From Pyrenopolyporus hunteri (taxonomy: Eukaryota > Ascomycota > Sordariomycetes > Xylariales > Hypoxylaceae), in assembly GCA_902806595.1 (NCBI GenBank), contig CADCXC010000044.1:310001-374000 (forward strand): a stretch of 64,000 nt of DNA. Reading direction: 5' to 3'. A program made the position numbers and the translations under genes. This document shows, piece by piece, positions 1 to 11,415 of the stretch. The notes below the pieces were generated by a model. That model searched no databases. It saw nothing but the letters and a program-made list of their open reading frames with translations, and was not told the origin of the DNA. The stretch's first letter is position 1; each line of letters starts with the position of its first letter.

Positions 1-140
1 CCACGGCCATTTCGTAATTGTTGCACCAGGTTGTTATCCTTGGATGGAGAATGAAAAGACGATTCCTGTGTCATGTCGAAGTCGGGCGGTGCCCGACTCA
101 GGTAGGTGGCATCGCCCAGGTTGGTCCGGGGCGTGTCCAT
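1..140 (-). CDS. N-terminus of a protein leaving the left edge (partial)
   Basis: Reading leftwards from the ATG at 140-138, the minus strand stays open for 46 codons to the window edge. The peptide starts MDTPRTNLGDATYLSR, continues with PPDFDMTQ and a Ser-rich patch, and ends near QQLRNGRG. This polar, Ser/Gln-rich composition with a short leucine/arginine motif resembles the N-terminal leader of fungal Mto1/ApsB-type microtubule-organising proteins. That resemblance is a weak recollection, since too little of the protein is present to see a domain. The start is chosen because no upstream in-frame ATG gives a comparable reading. The remainder lies outside the window. Confidence 0.5.
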   Translation of the reverse strand, partial: MDTPRTNLGDATYLSRAPPDFDMTQESSFHSPSKDNNLVQQLRNGR

Positions 141-1171
141 CTCTAGGGCGGGAGATGTGTGGGAGGTGGGATGAGGATGCGGGTGTCAATGGCGCCGGGT
201 AAGCGGGATTGAATATTGTGGTGTGCCAGCGTGCAAATTCGATTAACCATGAGAGGATAGAAAATAGTTAACCAGCTATAGCACCAAAAAGGGAGAAGAG
301 CGTTGGGGTGAGCGTGTAGGTGGTAGGTATAGTGTGGTATGGTATTGTAGTTGTAATTGTAATTGTCTTGTGAAGAAAAGACTGACATCAGCCCTGTCTA
401 CACGTTTATTTTTGGACCGAGACGCGTTTTGGTCGTGTTTACTTTCAGCAGAGCCGAAAAAGTTCAAAGCTTCGACCAGAAAGCTTAAAGAGCCCGAACT
501 TGGTTGATTGGGTTAGGTACCTAGGTACTTGGGTACCTCTTACTGTTTGCTAAAGCCACTACTGCGGGATACCTAGGTACGTTATCAAGCGCCACATCTG
601 CGCTTGGCCGCATCTGTGCTGGTCTTTTCCAGTTGCCTCGGAGAGAACCCTGAGAACCCTGGCTCGGACCACCCTTACATAATACACATATGTACGTGAT
701 CCAGGCTGCTCAATTTTGATAGGTACATCGGGTAAGTATCTCATACGGAGCACGGTGGCGCACTCCTTGAGCGGTTTAGTTGGTGGGGGAATCGAGACAT
801 CGAGAAAGATCGCATGCCGTAAGCATACTAGCGCAATATTATCCAATAGAATCGCCGCTTTTTGACGTATCAGACCCATTGAAATTCAGATTATGCTTTC
901 TCCCATCGCCGTTGGTCGCAAGAGCGTTCGCATCGCCCACCTTTTACTCCTTCACTCCTACATACATAGTACGTAAAAAGCAACTCGGCGCAAACCGTCG
1001 CCCTCTCGGGGATAACCTTGATACCTTTGTTTGTAACTGCATATTTTCTCTTCTCACCTCGTTTTCTTCTTCTCTTATCTCCTCTTCTCTCCCTTCGTAC
1101 TCTTTAAACAAAGTTGTACCGCACACGCAGGTCGCAGATTGCAAGACTCGAAAGAGACAGAAACAGAAACG
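141..1171. promoter_or_regulatory. Intergenic region between two divergent genes
   Basis: This region separates the left-edge gene (-) and the F-box gene (+), so it should hold both promoters. A pyrimidine-rich CT tract at about 1045-1100 lies just upstream of the F-box start, as is common in fungal promoters. TACCTAGGTA-like palindromes lie at about 517-537 and 570-581. No convincing coding exon is seen, and the short open frames here lack protein-like composition. Confidence 0.4.
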
Positions 1172-3331
1172 ATGGCCTCCATCAATTCTTTACCCGACGA
1201 GATCGTCCACCACATCTTACTCTTCGTTTCCCCGGAGGAGACCCTGACCAAGATCGCCCTCCTATCGAAACGTTTCAACCGGATCGCCCACGAGCCGCTC
1301 CTATGGAGATTCTACTGCCAGGACAATTTCAAGTACTGGGAATCGAGCCACCGGTTCAAAGAGAGATTGGACGGCTATTTGCATGATACCGACTGGAGGC
1401 AGCTGTACCTCCTGCGACTCGGACGCAATGCCTGCATCGCCCGCCTTGTCGACGGCATCGTTGCCTCCCATGTCTCGCGGCTGCAGAAGATGGAGCAGAT
1501 TTGCTTGTACGGCTACGATGCGAAGGATTATCTTCTCAGCCAGTGTCGTGTCCCGGATTCGGCCGAAGATGTCTTAGCGCGAAGGTATGCTCGTCTGACA
1601 TATCACACATGCGTCGAGCTGTTGGGTCTAATAGAGTCTCGTCCGACACAAAATATAGATACTACGCGTGCTCCGTTCTCGACAGTATACATCGAAGCCT
1701 CGCGATAGAGGAATGGTCCAAGTACCAGAAGTTCGCCGCCCGTCGCATCGACGAAAATGCCCCGTACAGCGAGAGATTGAATTGCGGCATGCGCCTCGAG
1801 CGCGCGCTCGGCGCCTTTGACATGTTTATGCTCCACGATAACGAGGGCGACTTGGACGAGGTGCGCTCAAGCGTGCTACTGCGCCTGGCCTTGTGACTGA
1901 CTCGTGAGCTTGACAGATTACCGAATTGATCGACGATATAACCCGGCGGTTTCGCGATGCTCACTTGAGCCTCGACGAGATGACGACTCGGCAAAAGGCT
2001 ATCGCTCTGGCTCGATGGCTACATTCCAACAACATGACCGGCCTGAGCGACCCGACGGAACAGACCTATCGTTACCTCCGCAACTGCCTGATCGGCAGGG
2101 CTCTTCGAGACGAGCACCACCCGTCGCTACCGATCATCTCCGCCGCCATCTACTCGGCTATAGCGTCGCGACTCGGATTGGAGGCGTACCCCTGCGCGCT
2201 GCCTAACCACGGCCATGCCACGGTTCTGTCGCGGCCGGGTATGTCGCTCGACGACAACCCTCTCCCAGAAGAACAGTCGCAACGCCAGGAGAACATGTTC
2301 CTCGACCCGTACGCGACGCACGAGGAAGTTCCTATAGAGGACATATACAACTTCCTACATAGGCTCGGCATCCATACGGGCCACGAGAATTTGCTGAAGC
2401 CTACGGCCACGGATCTCATCGTCATGTGCACCGCGCAGAACATCCGGGCCTCCTTCACCAGCTTCCGAACGACCGAGCGACCCATGTCCCAGGTGATCCC
2501 GATGATCGAGCTCAACCGCGGCGACTGGGCCCGCAACCTGCAGCCGGCCTTGTACAGCATGATCTGGGCGAACATCATGATGGTGCCCGTGCTGCCCGAG
2601 AGCGACGAGATCCGCTGGGACTGGCAGCAGGACGTGCGCGACCTGCTCTCGGCCTTCTACGAGCACTTCCCCGAGGACGCCTGGCTGGTCGAGAAGTACG
2701 TCTGCCCCATGTACGACACCTTCGCCGGCCCCTCGCGCCGCCGCAACAACTGGGAGTTCCCCTCCAAGAGCGTCCGCGACCAGATCAGGAACATGAGGCG
2801 CCTGGACGTGCTGTCCAAGCCCGCCCGCCGCCGCAGCGACCTCGCTAAGGGCGTCAAGGTCAAGTACCGCGTCGGCCAGGTGTTCAGGCACAAACGCTAC
2901 GAGTACCCCGGCATAATCCTCGGCTGGACCCTCGAGGGCGGCGCGAGCTGGAGCGATGACCCGCTGTCTCCGACGCAGAGGCCGTGGTCTACTTACAGTC
3001 AGCCCTATTATCGGTGCATGTGAGTTTTGCCCTCTTTCCGGCCTTTTTCCTGTCTTTACCATACCATACCATACCATATCACATCCTATGTACCTCCTAA
3101 GCTAGATGTCTTTGTACTAACTAACAGCCGCCCAGGTCCGGCACCGACGGGTCAGACCAGCACCTCATTGCCGAGGAGAACATCGAGATCCTCGACCTCC
3201 GCGGCGGCCCCGAGGTCTTGCCCCCCGAGATCAAGGACCTCATGCCCATGGCGGGCAAGTTCTTCAAGCGCTGGGACGGCGAGCGCGGCGTCTTCGTGAG
3301 TAATCTGAAGGAGCTATATCCCGAGGACTGA
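1172..3331 (+). CDS. F-box / SirB1 transglutaminase-like / YccV-domain protein (FBXO21-type)
   Basis: Four exons (1172-1584, 1659-1860, 1917-3019, 3136-3331) give 637 aa with consistent phases. Residues about 3-50 are an F-box (SINSLPDEIVHHILLFVSPE, then LLSKRFNRIAHEPLLW), which binds Skp1 in SCF ubiquitin ligases. The middle (about 140-400) matches the SirB1/transglutaminase-like core-2 region, including EQTYRYLRNCLIGRALRD and an NHGHATVL block. The C-terminus (about 535-637) is a YccV/HspQ-like beta domain: VKYRVGQVFRHKRYEYPGII, then QPYYRCM and AEENIEIL. This order matches animal FBXO21, so a role as an SCF substrate receptor is inferred. Intron 1 could instead end at the AG at 1633-1634; the 1658 acceptor is preferred because it leaves room after the CTAAT branch site and gives the family-like RRYYA junction. 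Confidence 0.88.
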
Positions 3332-4362
3332 GGGCCGAAGACTCGGGGAAATGAGTGGACGGGGGAGTAGCGATGTTGTCTGTCTACCTGATGAGCGAAT
3401 GGCTGCTCCTCCTGGCGGCTCTCGATTTGATTTCATGGTTGTTTTTGCTCGTATGTTTCTGCACATCAGGGGTGTCTTACCTCACCCACCTTACCTGACT
3501 TCCTGTTATATTTACGCCCTGATGTTCGCTTGTTAATACCCCATACCACATACCCCTATCGTTAGGACTCGAGCTGCGTTATACGTATAGCTCCGGAGTC
3601 GACTCTCCGCTCTGCTTTATAATTATATTAATATCACCTCTTTATACCTATTACTTACCAACTTTATCTATGCTGCGTTTCATGGAGTGCTGATGTAGAT
3701 TACGTCGAACTGAGAAGTATCGTATGCGATGGGATGGTTTAATGGAATGAATATATTATTCTAAGCTGCTAGAGCCAGAATTGCGATCGAAGGAGATGTA
3801 TAGTTGGCTCTTCGCTTACACCTTAACCTACCTAGGTATATACTTGGCTTACACACCTGTATAAATATACCTGTCCGGTGCAAGACGGTATCGTTCAATT
3901 ACTTACTTGATTGAATACGTAGCCTACCTACGTAATAACGCTCAAGACTCTCCCACTGGTGCTTGTATAAGAGTCCGAAGGATATTATTTGCGTACCTGG
4001 GTGACTACCTAGGTACCTAGGTCCTCAGTCACACTCCCTAACATCACACAGCACTTCCACCAACATATAAACACCAACGTCGCAAAGTGGACGGGCTATA
4101 GACAGGCGCATTCGAACAGACATGCTCATTGGTATCACCATCAGCGCCGCCGGCGTAGTCTATACACCTGTACAAAACGTCATCTTGTCCCCTTGCTTTA
4201 ACGTTCTTCTTCCCGTTCCATTCATTTCGTTTCCTCCCTTTCAACCTCAGCTTCAACCCCCTCTCTTACACGTCGCTCGTACCTATAATGAGGCACTTAC
4301 GTACCAGACATCCTAGCTAGGTACCCAGCCAACCAACCAGCACAACCAACCGCACCTACCCC
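3332..4362. other. Intergenic region between convergent genes
   Basis: This is the 3' flank of two convergent genes. It contains several TACCTAGGTA-type palindromes (about 3828-3842 and 4000-4022) and AT-rich stretches, with no supported gene or RNA. Confidence 0.3.
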
Positions 4363-7300
4363 CTAAACCTCCCTAACAACCTCAATCCTCTCAATAACAT
4401 CGCCCCCGACGCGCGCGATCTCCGCCAATATCCCCGTCCTATTAACCACGTAGACCTTCCCCGCGCCCTCCGCCTCGCCGAAGCTGCTCACGCTGCTCCT
4501 GCTACTACTACTACCGCCGCCACCGTCCGCGTTACCGCCACCGGTACCAGCGGCCGGCGTGAGCGAGCAGGGCATCCGCGCCGTGAACCCGCGCGGGTGC
4601 AGCAGGGGGTTCCACAGGGCCGCGATGACGCAGTCGTCGTCGGCGCCGTGGAAGAACAGGAGCGGGCTGCCGTACAGCGCGTTGAGCCTGGCGAGGAGGC
4701 TCTTGGCGGGGGGTTCGAGGAGCGGGAGCGCGCGCTTGCCGGCGCCGGCCCGGCCGCCGTCCTGCGCGTCGAGGTCGAGGTTGCGGTAGGCGGGGCGCGC
4801 CGGCGGGTCGTCGCCGCGGGCGATGCTCTTAAGCGCGCGCGGGGACAGGTGCAGCAGGACGTCGTAGTCGCGGAGCGGCGACTGGAAGAGCGAGCGCGGG
4901 TTGAGGTCGACGCTCTTGTCCTTGACGGCGTTGCAGGCCGACCGGGCCAGGCTGGTCATGCGGGTGGCGACGACTTTGGACGGGCCGTGGGGCGTGTAGG
5001 CGAGGCCGCTGACGTCGTGGGACGTCGCCACGAAGAGGACCGTGCGGTTCATGTTCGGGTCGATTTTCCGCCATGCTTGTAACCGGGTACCGATTTCCAA
5101 GCGCTGCGAGGTCGAGAGGGAGTCTGCCGAGTCGACGACCAGGGGCTCGTCCCGCCAGTCCCATCTTGATAGCAGTAAGAGTGTTCGTAGGAACCCGGTC
5201 ATTGCGCTGCGGGGAGTGTCCCAAGGGTACGGCTTGAGGAAGGCCTGGAGGACGAAAAGCTCTATGAGCTCTTCGCTGAAATGGCACGATAGTTTATGAG
5301 AATTGAACCAGTGTTTGGTGAGGCGTATGGAAGGGGATAACGCGGGAAATCTGGTGCAGAAGGTCGATATGGTTTGGCTGTGTAATGGGAGGTTGGTATA
5401 CATCCTCTTATACGCAGCAAGCAGATCGGCGGCTTCCGTGCGTACATGTCGTTCGGCCGTCTGATCTTTCGTCCGTCTCTCGAGGAGGGCCTCCTCGAGG
5501 TCGCTATGAACCCGGAGTCTGAAAGAAGCGCCATTCTCGTAGACTACGTCCAGGAAAGCCAGGTTTTCGTCGTCGCGGTTCGTATTCTCCAACCCAAGAT
5601 GTGTTCTGACTTCCTCCTTGACTTCCTCTAACGAGCTCCCGATCTTTAGGAGGAAGGCAATCTTGGCTCTCTGGATGGCCGCCAGGTTCTCCGGCCACTT
5701 GCCGGATACCTCGAAAGAGACAACAACCTCCATCGGCCGTAGGAGAGGCTTCCTGAAATTGAATTCTGGCACGCACAGCGACGTGCGTCGCAAATCCGCG
5801 CTGACGGAAGCTACTTGTTTCACGTGTAATGGTAAGTCTTCGAGGTTACGGATGTCTCGCTCGAAAATCTCGAATGCTTGATTGGCTGAGTCGAAGGCCA
5901 TCTTGTCCGAGGGCGCAAATGACATGACCTTAGGTATCTCCTGCCCGTAGAACTCGAGGTCACCATCTTCCAGCTTCAGCCGTAGCTTTAGAATGTATCG
6001 GATGATGGCTTCGCAGATTCCCGGAAAGCCTAGATACGCGTATTCCGTCCAGTCCAGGCTCTCGACGATGTTCCCGTCGGGAAACTGCCAAAGGTCCGCT
6101 TTCTCGCCCCAGAAATCTCGGAACTTGGCCGACTCTTTCTTCTGTTCGTAAGGGGGTCCGTAATCACGACTTCGCGATGCCTTTAAGGGATCTATCATGA
6201 TACCGACGAGGAGGCTTGCCTTCTTTGCCTGCGACGGGGATGCCGAGATCGACCACGCCGCCGTTTCTGGAGCGATGATGTGTACTAGCTGCGCTCTGTC
6301 GCCAAGCGCTCTTCGCAACGTGGTGTACAACTTAGTGCTGAAGTCCCAGACGAATCCTCTACGGTCAACGGACTCGAATCCTTCCTTTGAGGTAGGGAGT
6401 TTGACGCTCAAAAGCAAATCAAATATCTGTAGAGGCTGATCGGCTTTGACAATGAATAGGGGTTCGAACTGGTCTTGCGGACTGTTGTTAATTGCAGAGA
6501 GCGACCACTTGGCTTGCTCGGCCAGCGTGGCTATAGACCATGGAGTCATCTTGTACAGGATGTTTATCCCGCGGGCGGCGTCGTATAGTACTGGTAGCAT
6601 CTGACGAGAGGGTTCCGCATTGGGGGAACCCTTGCCGATAACCAGGAGTTTTTTCTGCAAGTTCGCCGAAACGATGTATTGCAGAGTCGCCTTGAATAGC
6701 TGCGTGCTATGTAGCGAAGATGAGAGGACTGCTTCACCTTTCCGCCCGCCGCTCTGCAAGAGTAGAGCTATTAGGACAGCCCATTCGAAATGGCCAAAAC
6801 CGCCACCGCCAATGCTGCCGTTGAACCCCCTCTGTTGCAGCCATATACGCCCCAGAACGCAGGCGTCCTTGAACGCGGGACACGAGTTCGAAGCTCGGTA
6901 GAGTAATCGCAGGTAGGAAGGGTACTGGCTCTCGGCTTTGAGGGTTGCGTTGTAGAAAGGCGTAGGAGCCTTCGTATCCTCACCCTCTTCTGATTTTCCC
7001 TGTCGGATAGCGTTGCTCACGGCTGTGAGCTTCGCCGCCGGGAAGTAATCGTCCGGAGCGCACGGAATTATGTGGATTGTTGGGTGAGTTTTTCGTTGGA
7101 AGTTCGCCTTGTTTGAACCGTCATCTTTACCCAAGCTGCCTTTCGGTCGAGCGACGAGAATGGGTAATAACAGGTTGCCATGTAGGTGGTTGAAAGTGAA
7201 TTCCATAGAGTTACCGAACGCTTTGCGAAGATTGGCGGCAATATAAGCTATGTAGTACGCCCGTTTGTAGAAATATCTCATATTCAAGTAGTCTTTTTCC

Positions 7301-7827
7301 TGCAAGATAGACGTGGGCATGACGACGATCATGTCGATTGCCAGGTCTGTTTGGGATTTGACATTTGTCTTCAGGATCCAGCTTCCCACCACATTGATCT
7401 GAGCCGGCTGTTCGAATGAGAGCTTGTACGGAGAATCTTTCGCTGGTTGGGGATCGGGATAGGGGATATTGATTCGATTCGTCTTCTCGAACTTCGCGGA
7501 TACATCGCCAATCTATGCGAAATAGACACGAGGGTTAGATACGAACCAGACTTGGCTAGGCGGTCTGTACGCGATTAGACTCACAGGAAGGGGTTCATGA
7601 GGTTCCAAAGCCTCAATCACGTCTTTGAATTGTCGCAAAGTGTCATCGACCTCGCCGGACACCTTGCTGTAGTCCAATTTTACCTCCCTCAACAATTCTT
7701 CGGTTTCTAAGATAAAAGCGCTGGCGCCGGAGGCGCCCATTGACGAAGCCGCAGAATTCGCAGCTTCGAGGGTCGGACCGCCATCTGCGTGCTCTAATTT
7801 GCGCCGCTTTGCCGTGTTTGCCTCCAT
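4363..7827 (-). CDS. UTP22: U3 snoRNP protein UTP22 / NOL6 (Nrap)
   Basis: Two exons (7585-7827 and 4363-7512, 72-base intron with GTGAGT donor) encode 1130 aa. Fungal UTP22 proteins are usually 1100-1250 aa, so this is full length. The N-terminus has a basic KRRKLE patch followed by the conserved ELLREVKLDYSK segment. The body follows the Nrap fold order: a nucleotidyltransferase-like domain (about 165-310, with DLAIDMIVVMP), then helical PAP/OAS1-like repeats containing WLQQRGF, PWDTPRSAMTGFLRTLLLLS and the final LLFFHGADDD motif. In yeast, Utp22 with Rrp7 and CK2 forms the UTP-C module of the small-subunit processome for 18S rRNA maturation in the nucleolus. The C-terminal tail has a Gly/Ser-rich insert at about 1080-1100. 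Confidence 0.93.
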
Positions 7828-8833
7828 GTTTAGGCCAAAGAGATCCGAATTGTAGAAAGGACACGGCGTATGGATCTGGTTGTCGGGCCTGACCCCTATT
7901 ATTCCCTTGTCGGCCTCTTTAAAATGTTTATGTTGAAGACCGACTTTATTGATGTTTGAGTTCCGAGTACGAAGTTCAAAAAAATTACCGGGTTACGATA
8001 TCGATAAAGACCCTTGTTGTGGCTCATGCGTAACTAAGGTACCTACGGTACATATCAGTACTGTTTGTGGCTAACAGAATTGACCAGTCAAACGAGCCCC
8101 CGCTAATTCTGTATTTCCCACTAATCCTGCATGCCCCTCATTCCGGAATGGGGGACAGATTGGAATTATGACCAACGTCATCTGCCGAATTGCTAGTGCT
8201 TAAATGTTTACATAATCCACTCACAATGTTCCCCGTATTGGATTTGTTGCCGTTATTATCCGCTAACTGTTTTTCTAGTTACGGATAGACGGATTTCATC
8301 AGGTACAGCGATGCATGTACGCAAGATCGGGCTCTCCACATTCCGCTTTGTGGATAACACGCGCACGCGGGACTGTTAGTTGGTGCATACGTAGCAGCGA
8401 CATGGAGCTCTCGAACTGCCGCTCAATCCCTCCGACGCCTACAATCGCGGTTTCTAATTTACCCCATCGGGTCGTCACCTGAAGCTAAGCTCTTCTATTT
8501 TCCCTCTGTAATACCTTGTAGACGCATATAAAAGTAACGCTAGCTGATGGTTATATCGAGCAAAAGGGGCGTTTATCCCCGTTAGCTACGGCCAAGCCTG
8601 AGACCACTCCTAGCCGAAGACTGCCGACCGCGGAGACTCAAGCAAATACAAGGGGGTTACGGATTCTCTGCTCTAAGTTGCGAACTACTTACACTCTTAC
8701 CACTATATATCTAGCGAATCATGAAATAGATCTTCGGCGACTCTGGCGGTTTCCTTTTCATTTGTAATTATTCCGAACCGTGTTCGAGTTGTGAGACCTA
8801 CCAACATAGAAGACCGTGTTAAGCGCCGTCGCA
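7828..8833. promoter_or_regulatory. Divergent promoter region, UTP22 (-) and CoA-transferase (+)
   Basis: The two flanking genes are transcribed away from this roughly 1-kb spacer, so it must carry both promoters. It has moderately AT-rich stretches and no supported coding exon. I could not assign specific factor sites. Confidence 0.4.
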
Positions 8834-10521
8834 ATGCCCTCCGCAGCCGTTTGTATGAGAACGCTGAGAGCGTATTCTCGCTACGGCTCCAATGTAGGTC
8901 GAGATATCCACCCAAACGATGCAACATAAACACATATCAATTTTATTAACTTGTCCCGTCATAGCATGCTAGGATACTCGCAAGGGCGTTTTCGGCCACG
9001 TCTCGGCGTGCCGAAATCAACAAGGTGTATCCATCTGCCACCGAAGCCCTAAAAGATATGAAGCCCGATACCACATTGTTATGTGGCGGTTTTGGTCTTT
9101 GTGGTGTTCCGGACACTTTAATCAATGAGGTTCTCAAGAAACCTGAGATCACAGGCCTCACGGCGGTCTCGAATAATGCCGGGACGGATACCTCCGGCTT
9201 AGGCAAGCTGCTGAAGACCAAACAGATCAAGAAGATGATTGCTAGTTATATAGGCGAAAACAAAACTTTCGAGCAGATGTACCTCACGGGTCAGGTGGAG
9301 CTGGAGCTCACGCCCCAGGGTACGCTGGCCGAACGCTGCGCCGCTGGCGGCAAAGGCATCCCGGCTTTCTACACACCCGCGGCTTTCGGCACCGTGGTGC
9401 AGACCGGCGAGCTACCTTTAAAGAACAAGAGCGATGGCACGCCCGATGTGTTTTCGTACCCGAAAGACGTCAAGGTATTCAATGGCAAGTCGTATCTCCT
9501 AGAGCACGCCATTGCCGGAGACTACGCTTTCGTCAAAGCGTACAAGGCGGACAAGCTCGGAAACTGCCAATTCCGCCTCTCCGCCAACAACTTCAACGGT
9601 GCGATGGGCCGCAATGCCAAGATGACCATCGTCGAAGCCGAACACATAGTAGAGCCCGGCGATATCGCGCCCGAAGCCATCCACCTGCCGGGTATCTACG
9701 TCAAGAGAGTTATTCAGAGCACCGCGGAGAAGCCTATCGAAAAGTACACGTGGGCGAAAGAAGATGGCGACGAAGACGCCAAGAAGGTGCTGGGGTCGGG
9801 CGACACGGCAGCCAAGAGGGAAAGGATTGTCCGAAGAGCAGCCAAGGAATTCAAGAACGGCATGTACGCCAACTTGGGAATTGGGATGCCTATGCTCGCT
9901 CCGGGATTCGTCGGCCCTGAAGTGGAGGTTCAGCTGCAGTCCGAAAACGGCATCCTGGGTCTCGGACCATACCCGAAGAAAGGCGAAGAGGATGCCGACC
10001 TCATCAACGCTGGAAAGGAGACGGTAACGCTGAAGCCGGGGGCGGCGGTATTCGGCAGCGAGGAGAGTTTCGGTATGATCCGTAGTGGTCGTATCAACTT
10101 GACGATATTAGGAGCAATGCAAGTCAGCGCAACGGGCGACCTCGCCAACTGGATGCTGCCAGGCAAGGTCAAGGGTTTCGGTGGAGCGATGGACCTTGTC
10201 AGCAACCCGAGCGCAACGAAGGTTGTTGTTACGATGGAACACACGGACAAGAAGGGCAACCCCAAGATTGTCAGACAGTGTGCTTTCCCTTGACGGGCCG
10301 TGCCTGTGTCTCTAGGATAATTACGGAACTGGTAAGCGGCTTGATCTGGATATACCTTTGTGTTTCTAACCTCGTTAACTTATTTCCAGGGTGTTTTTGA
10401 TGTCGACTTTGCCCACGGTCTCACTCTAGTCGAGATCGCAGACGGTGTGACGGTGGACGAGATAAAGAGCAAGACAGAGGCGCCGTTCCGTGTCGCAGAG
10501 GACCTCAAGCCCATGTTATAA
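8834..10521 (+). CDS. Succinyl-CoA:3-ketoacid CoA-transferase (SCOT), mitochondrial; frameshifted near the C-terminus
   Basis: The enzyme transfers CoA from succinyl-CoA to acetoacetate in the mitochondrial matrix. Proposed exons are 8834-8871, 8973-10331 and 10390-10521. The large exon begins like an import signal (ILARAFSATSRRAEINK) and then has the alpha-subunit glycine motif GGFGLCGVPDTLI. The beta half carries the GxGxG-like NLGIGMPML and the catalytic SENGILGLGPYP, whose Glu forms the CoA thioester. The last exon reads GVFDVDFAHGLTLVEIADG and ends DLKPML. The first exon is inferred from phase, from the need for an ATG, and from a poor GTATTC donor; translation could instead start at 8855. 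Between 10282 and 10292 the frame breaks: as written it hits TGA at 10291-10293 after CAFP, yet the +1 frame continues the conserved LTGRACVSRIITEL into the next splice site. Confidence 0.88.
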
Positions 10522-11415
10522 AGGGGGATGCAGGTGTAATATCCTTTGCGAAATATCTGTATCATGATAAAGTAGATATATTTGGCCAAGCCGCCTCCTA
10601 CACATGCCTTTTATGTAAGTGAAAGTCTTCCCTCGAGGGTAGCCGCTCGGGCGGTTGGCCTGCTATATGTATTGTACCTATGTCATCGGGGAAAAACCAA
10701 CGTACACTGAAGCTAATAGTTAAACTTACCCAGATAGCAAAATTATTATTCAACCCATTCCTAGAGGTACATGTAAATATGCGGGAAGCCTCGAGTTTCT
10801 GTCCTTAGGTACTGTACTGAACCGCCTGTCTGCCTATAGGTACCTGATTTATAGGTGGGTTGGGGTTTTACACGTACATTAGTGGGGTAGATTAACCGCC
10901 CGAATGTACTGGGCGTCCAGCTGCGTGCACTAAATTACCTACTGCGTACCTACCTATACGTACGGTACCTGCCCATTCATTGGAAACCGCTACTTATTTT
11001 TGGTAGGCATATGACTAATTAATTCAAGCAGTTACCTAGGTATTTAGGTACTTATCTACCTGATCATTGACGATTTAATTATCATGGAAGTCGCGACCTA
11101 GGTACCATGTGTGAATGTGGGGGTGGGGTTATTTTTCTCACCGCACGGGCTGCGAGCAACTGCATCGTCCAAGCTCTCAACAACAACAAGAAGAACGATA
11201 ATAATTTCCGTCAATCCTTCACCACTTTTATTATTTTTCCGTCTCTTTCACAAAAGAATTAATCGAAAGTCAGCATCAAATACTTAATTCTTTATACATT
11301 TAACAACACATGATACCTGTGATGTGGGGTTGGGATAACGAATTGCCGACCCTTCTGTAATCACCGACTTACAGTATCATATCCGTCCTTACAAATTAGG
11401 TCCATTTCTGTCAAC
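10522..11415. other. Intergenic spacer, 3' of SCOT and 5' of the 490-aa gene
   Basis: AT-rich spacer with several ACCTAGGTA/TACCTA palindromes (about 10945-10975, 11034-11052 and 11096-11106) and a polypyrimidine tract at about 11215-11260 that may belong to the downstream promoter. No gene supported. Confidence 0.3.

Noticed and set aside
2355..3077. 240-codon minus-strand frame
   Set aside because: Antisense to the GC-rich YccV-containing exon of the FBXO21-type gene; no protein features.
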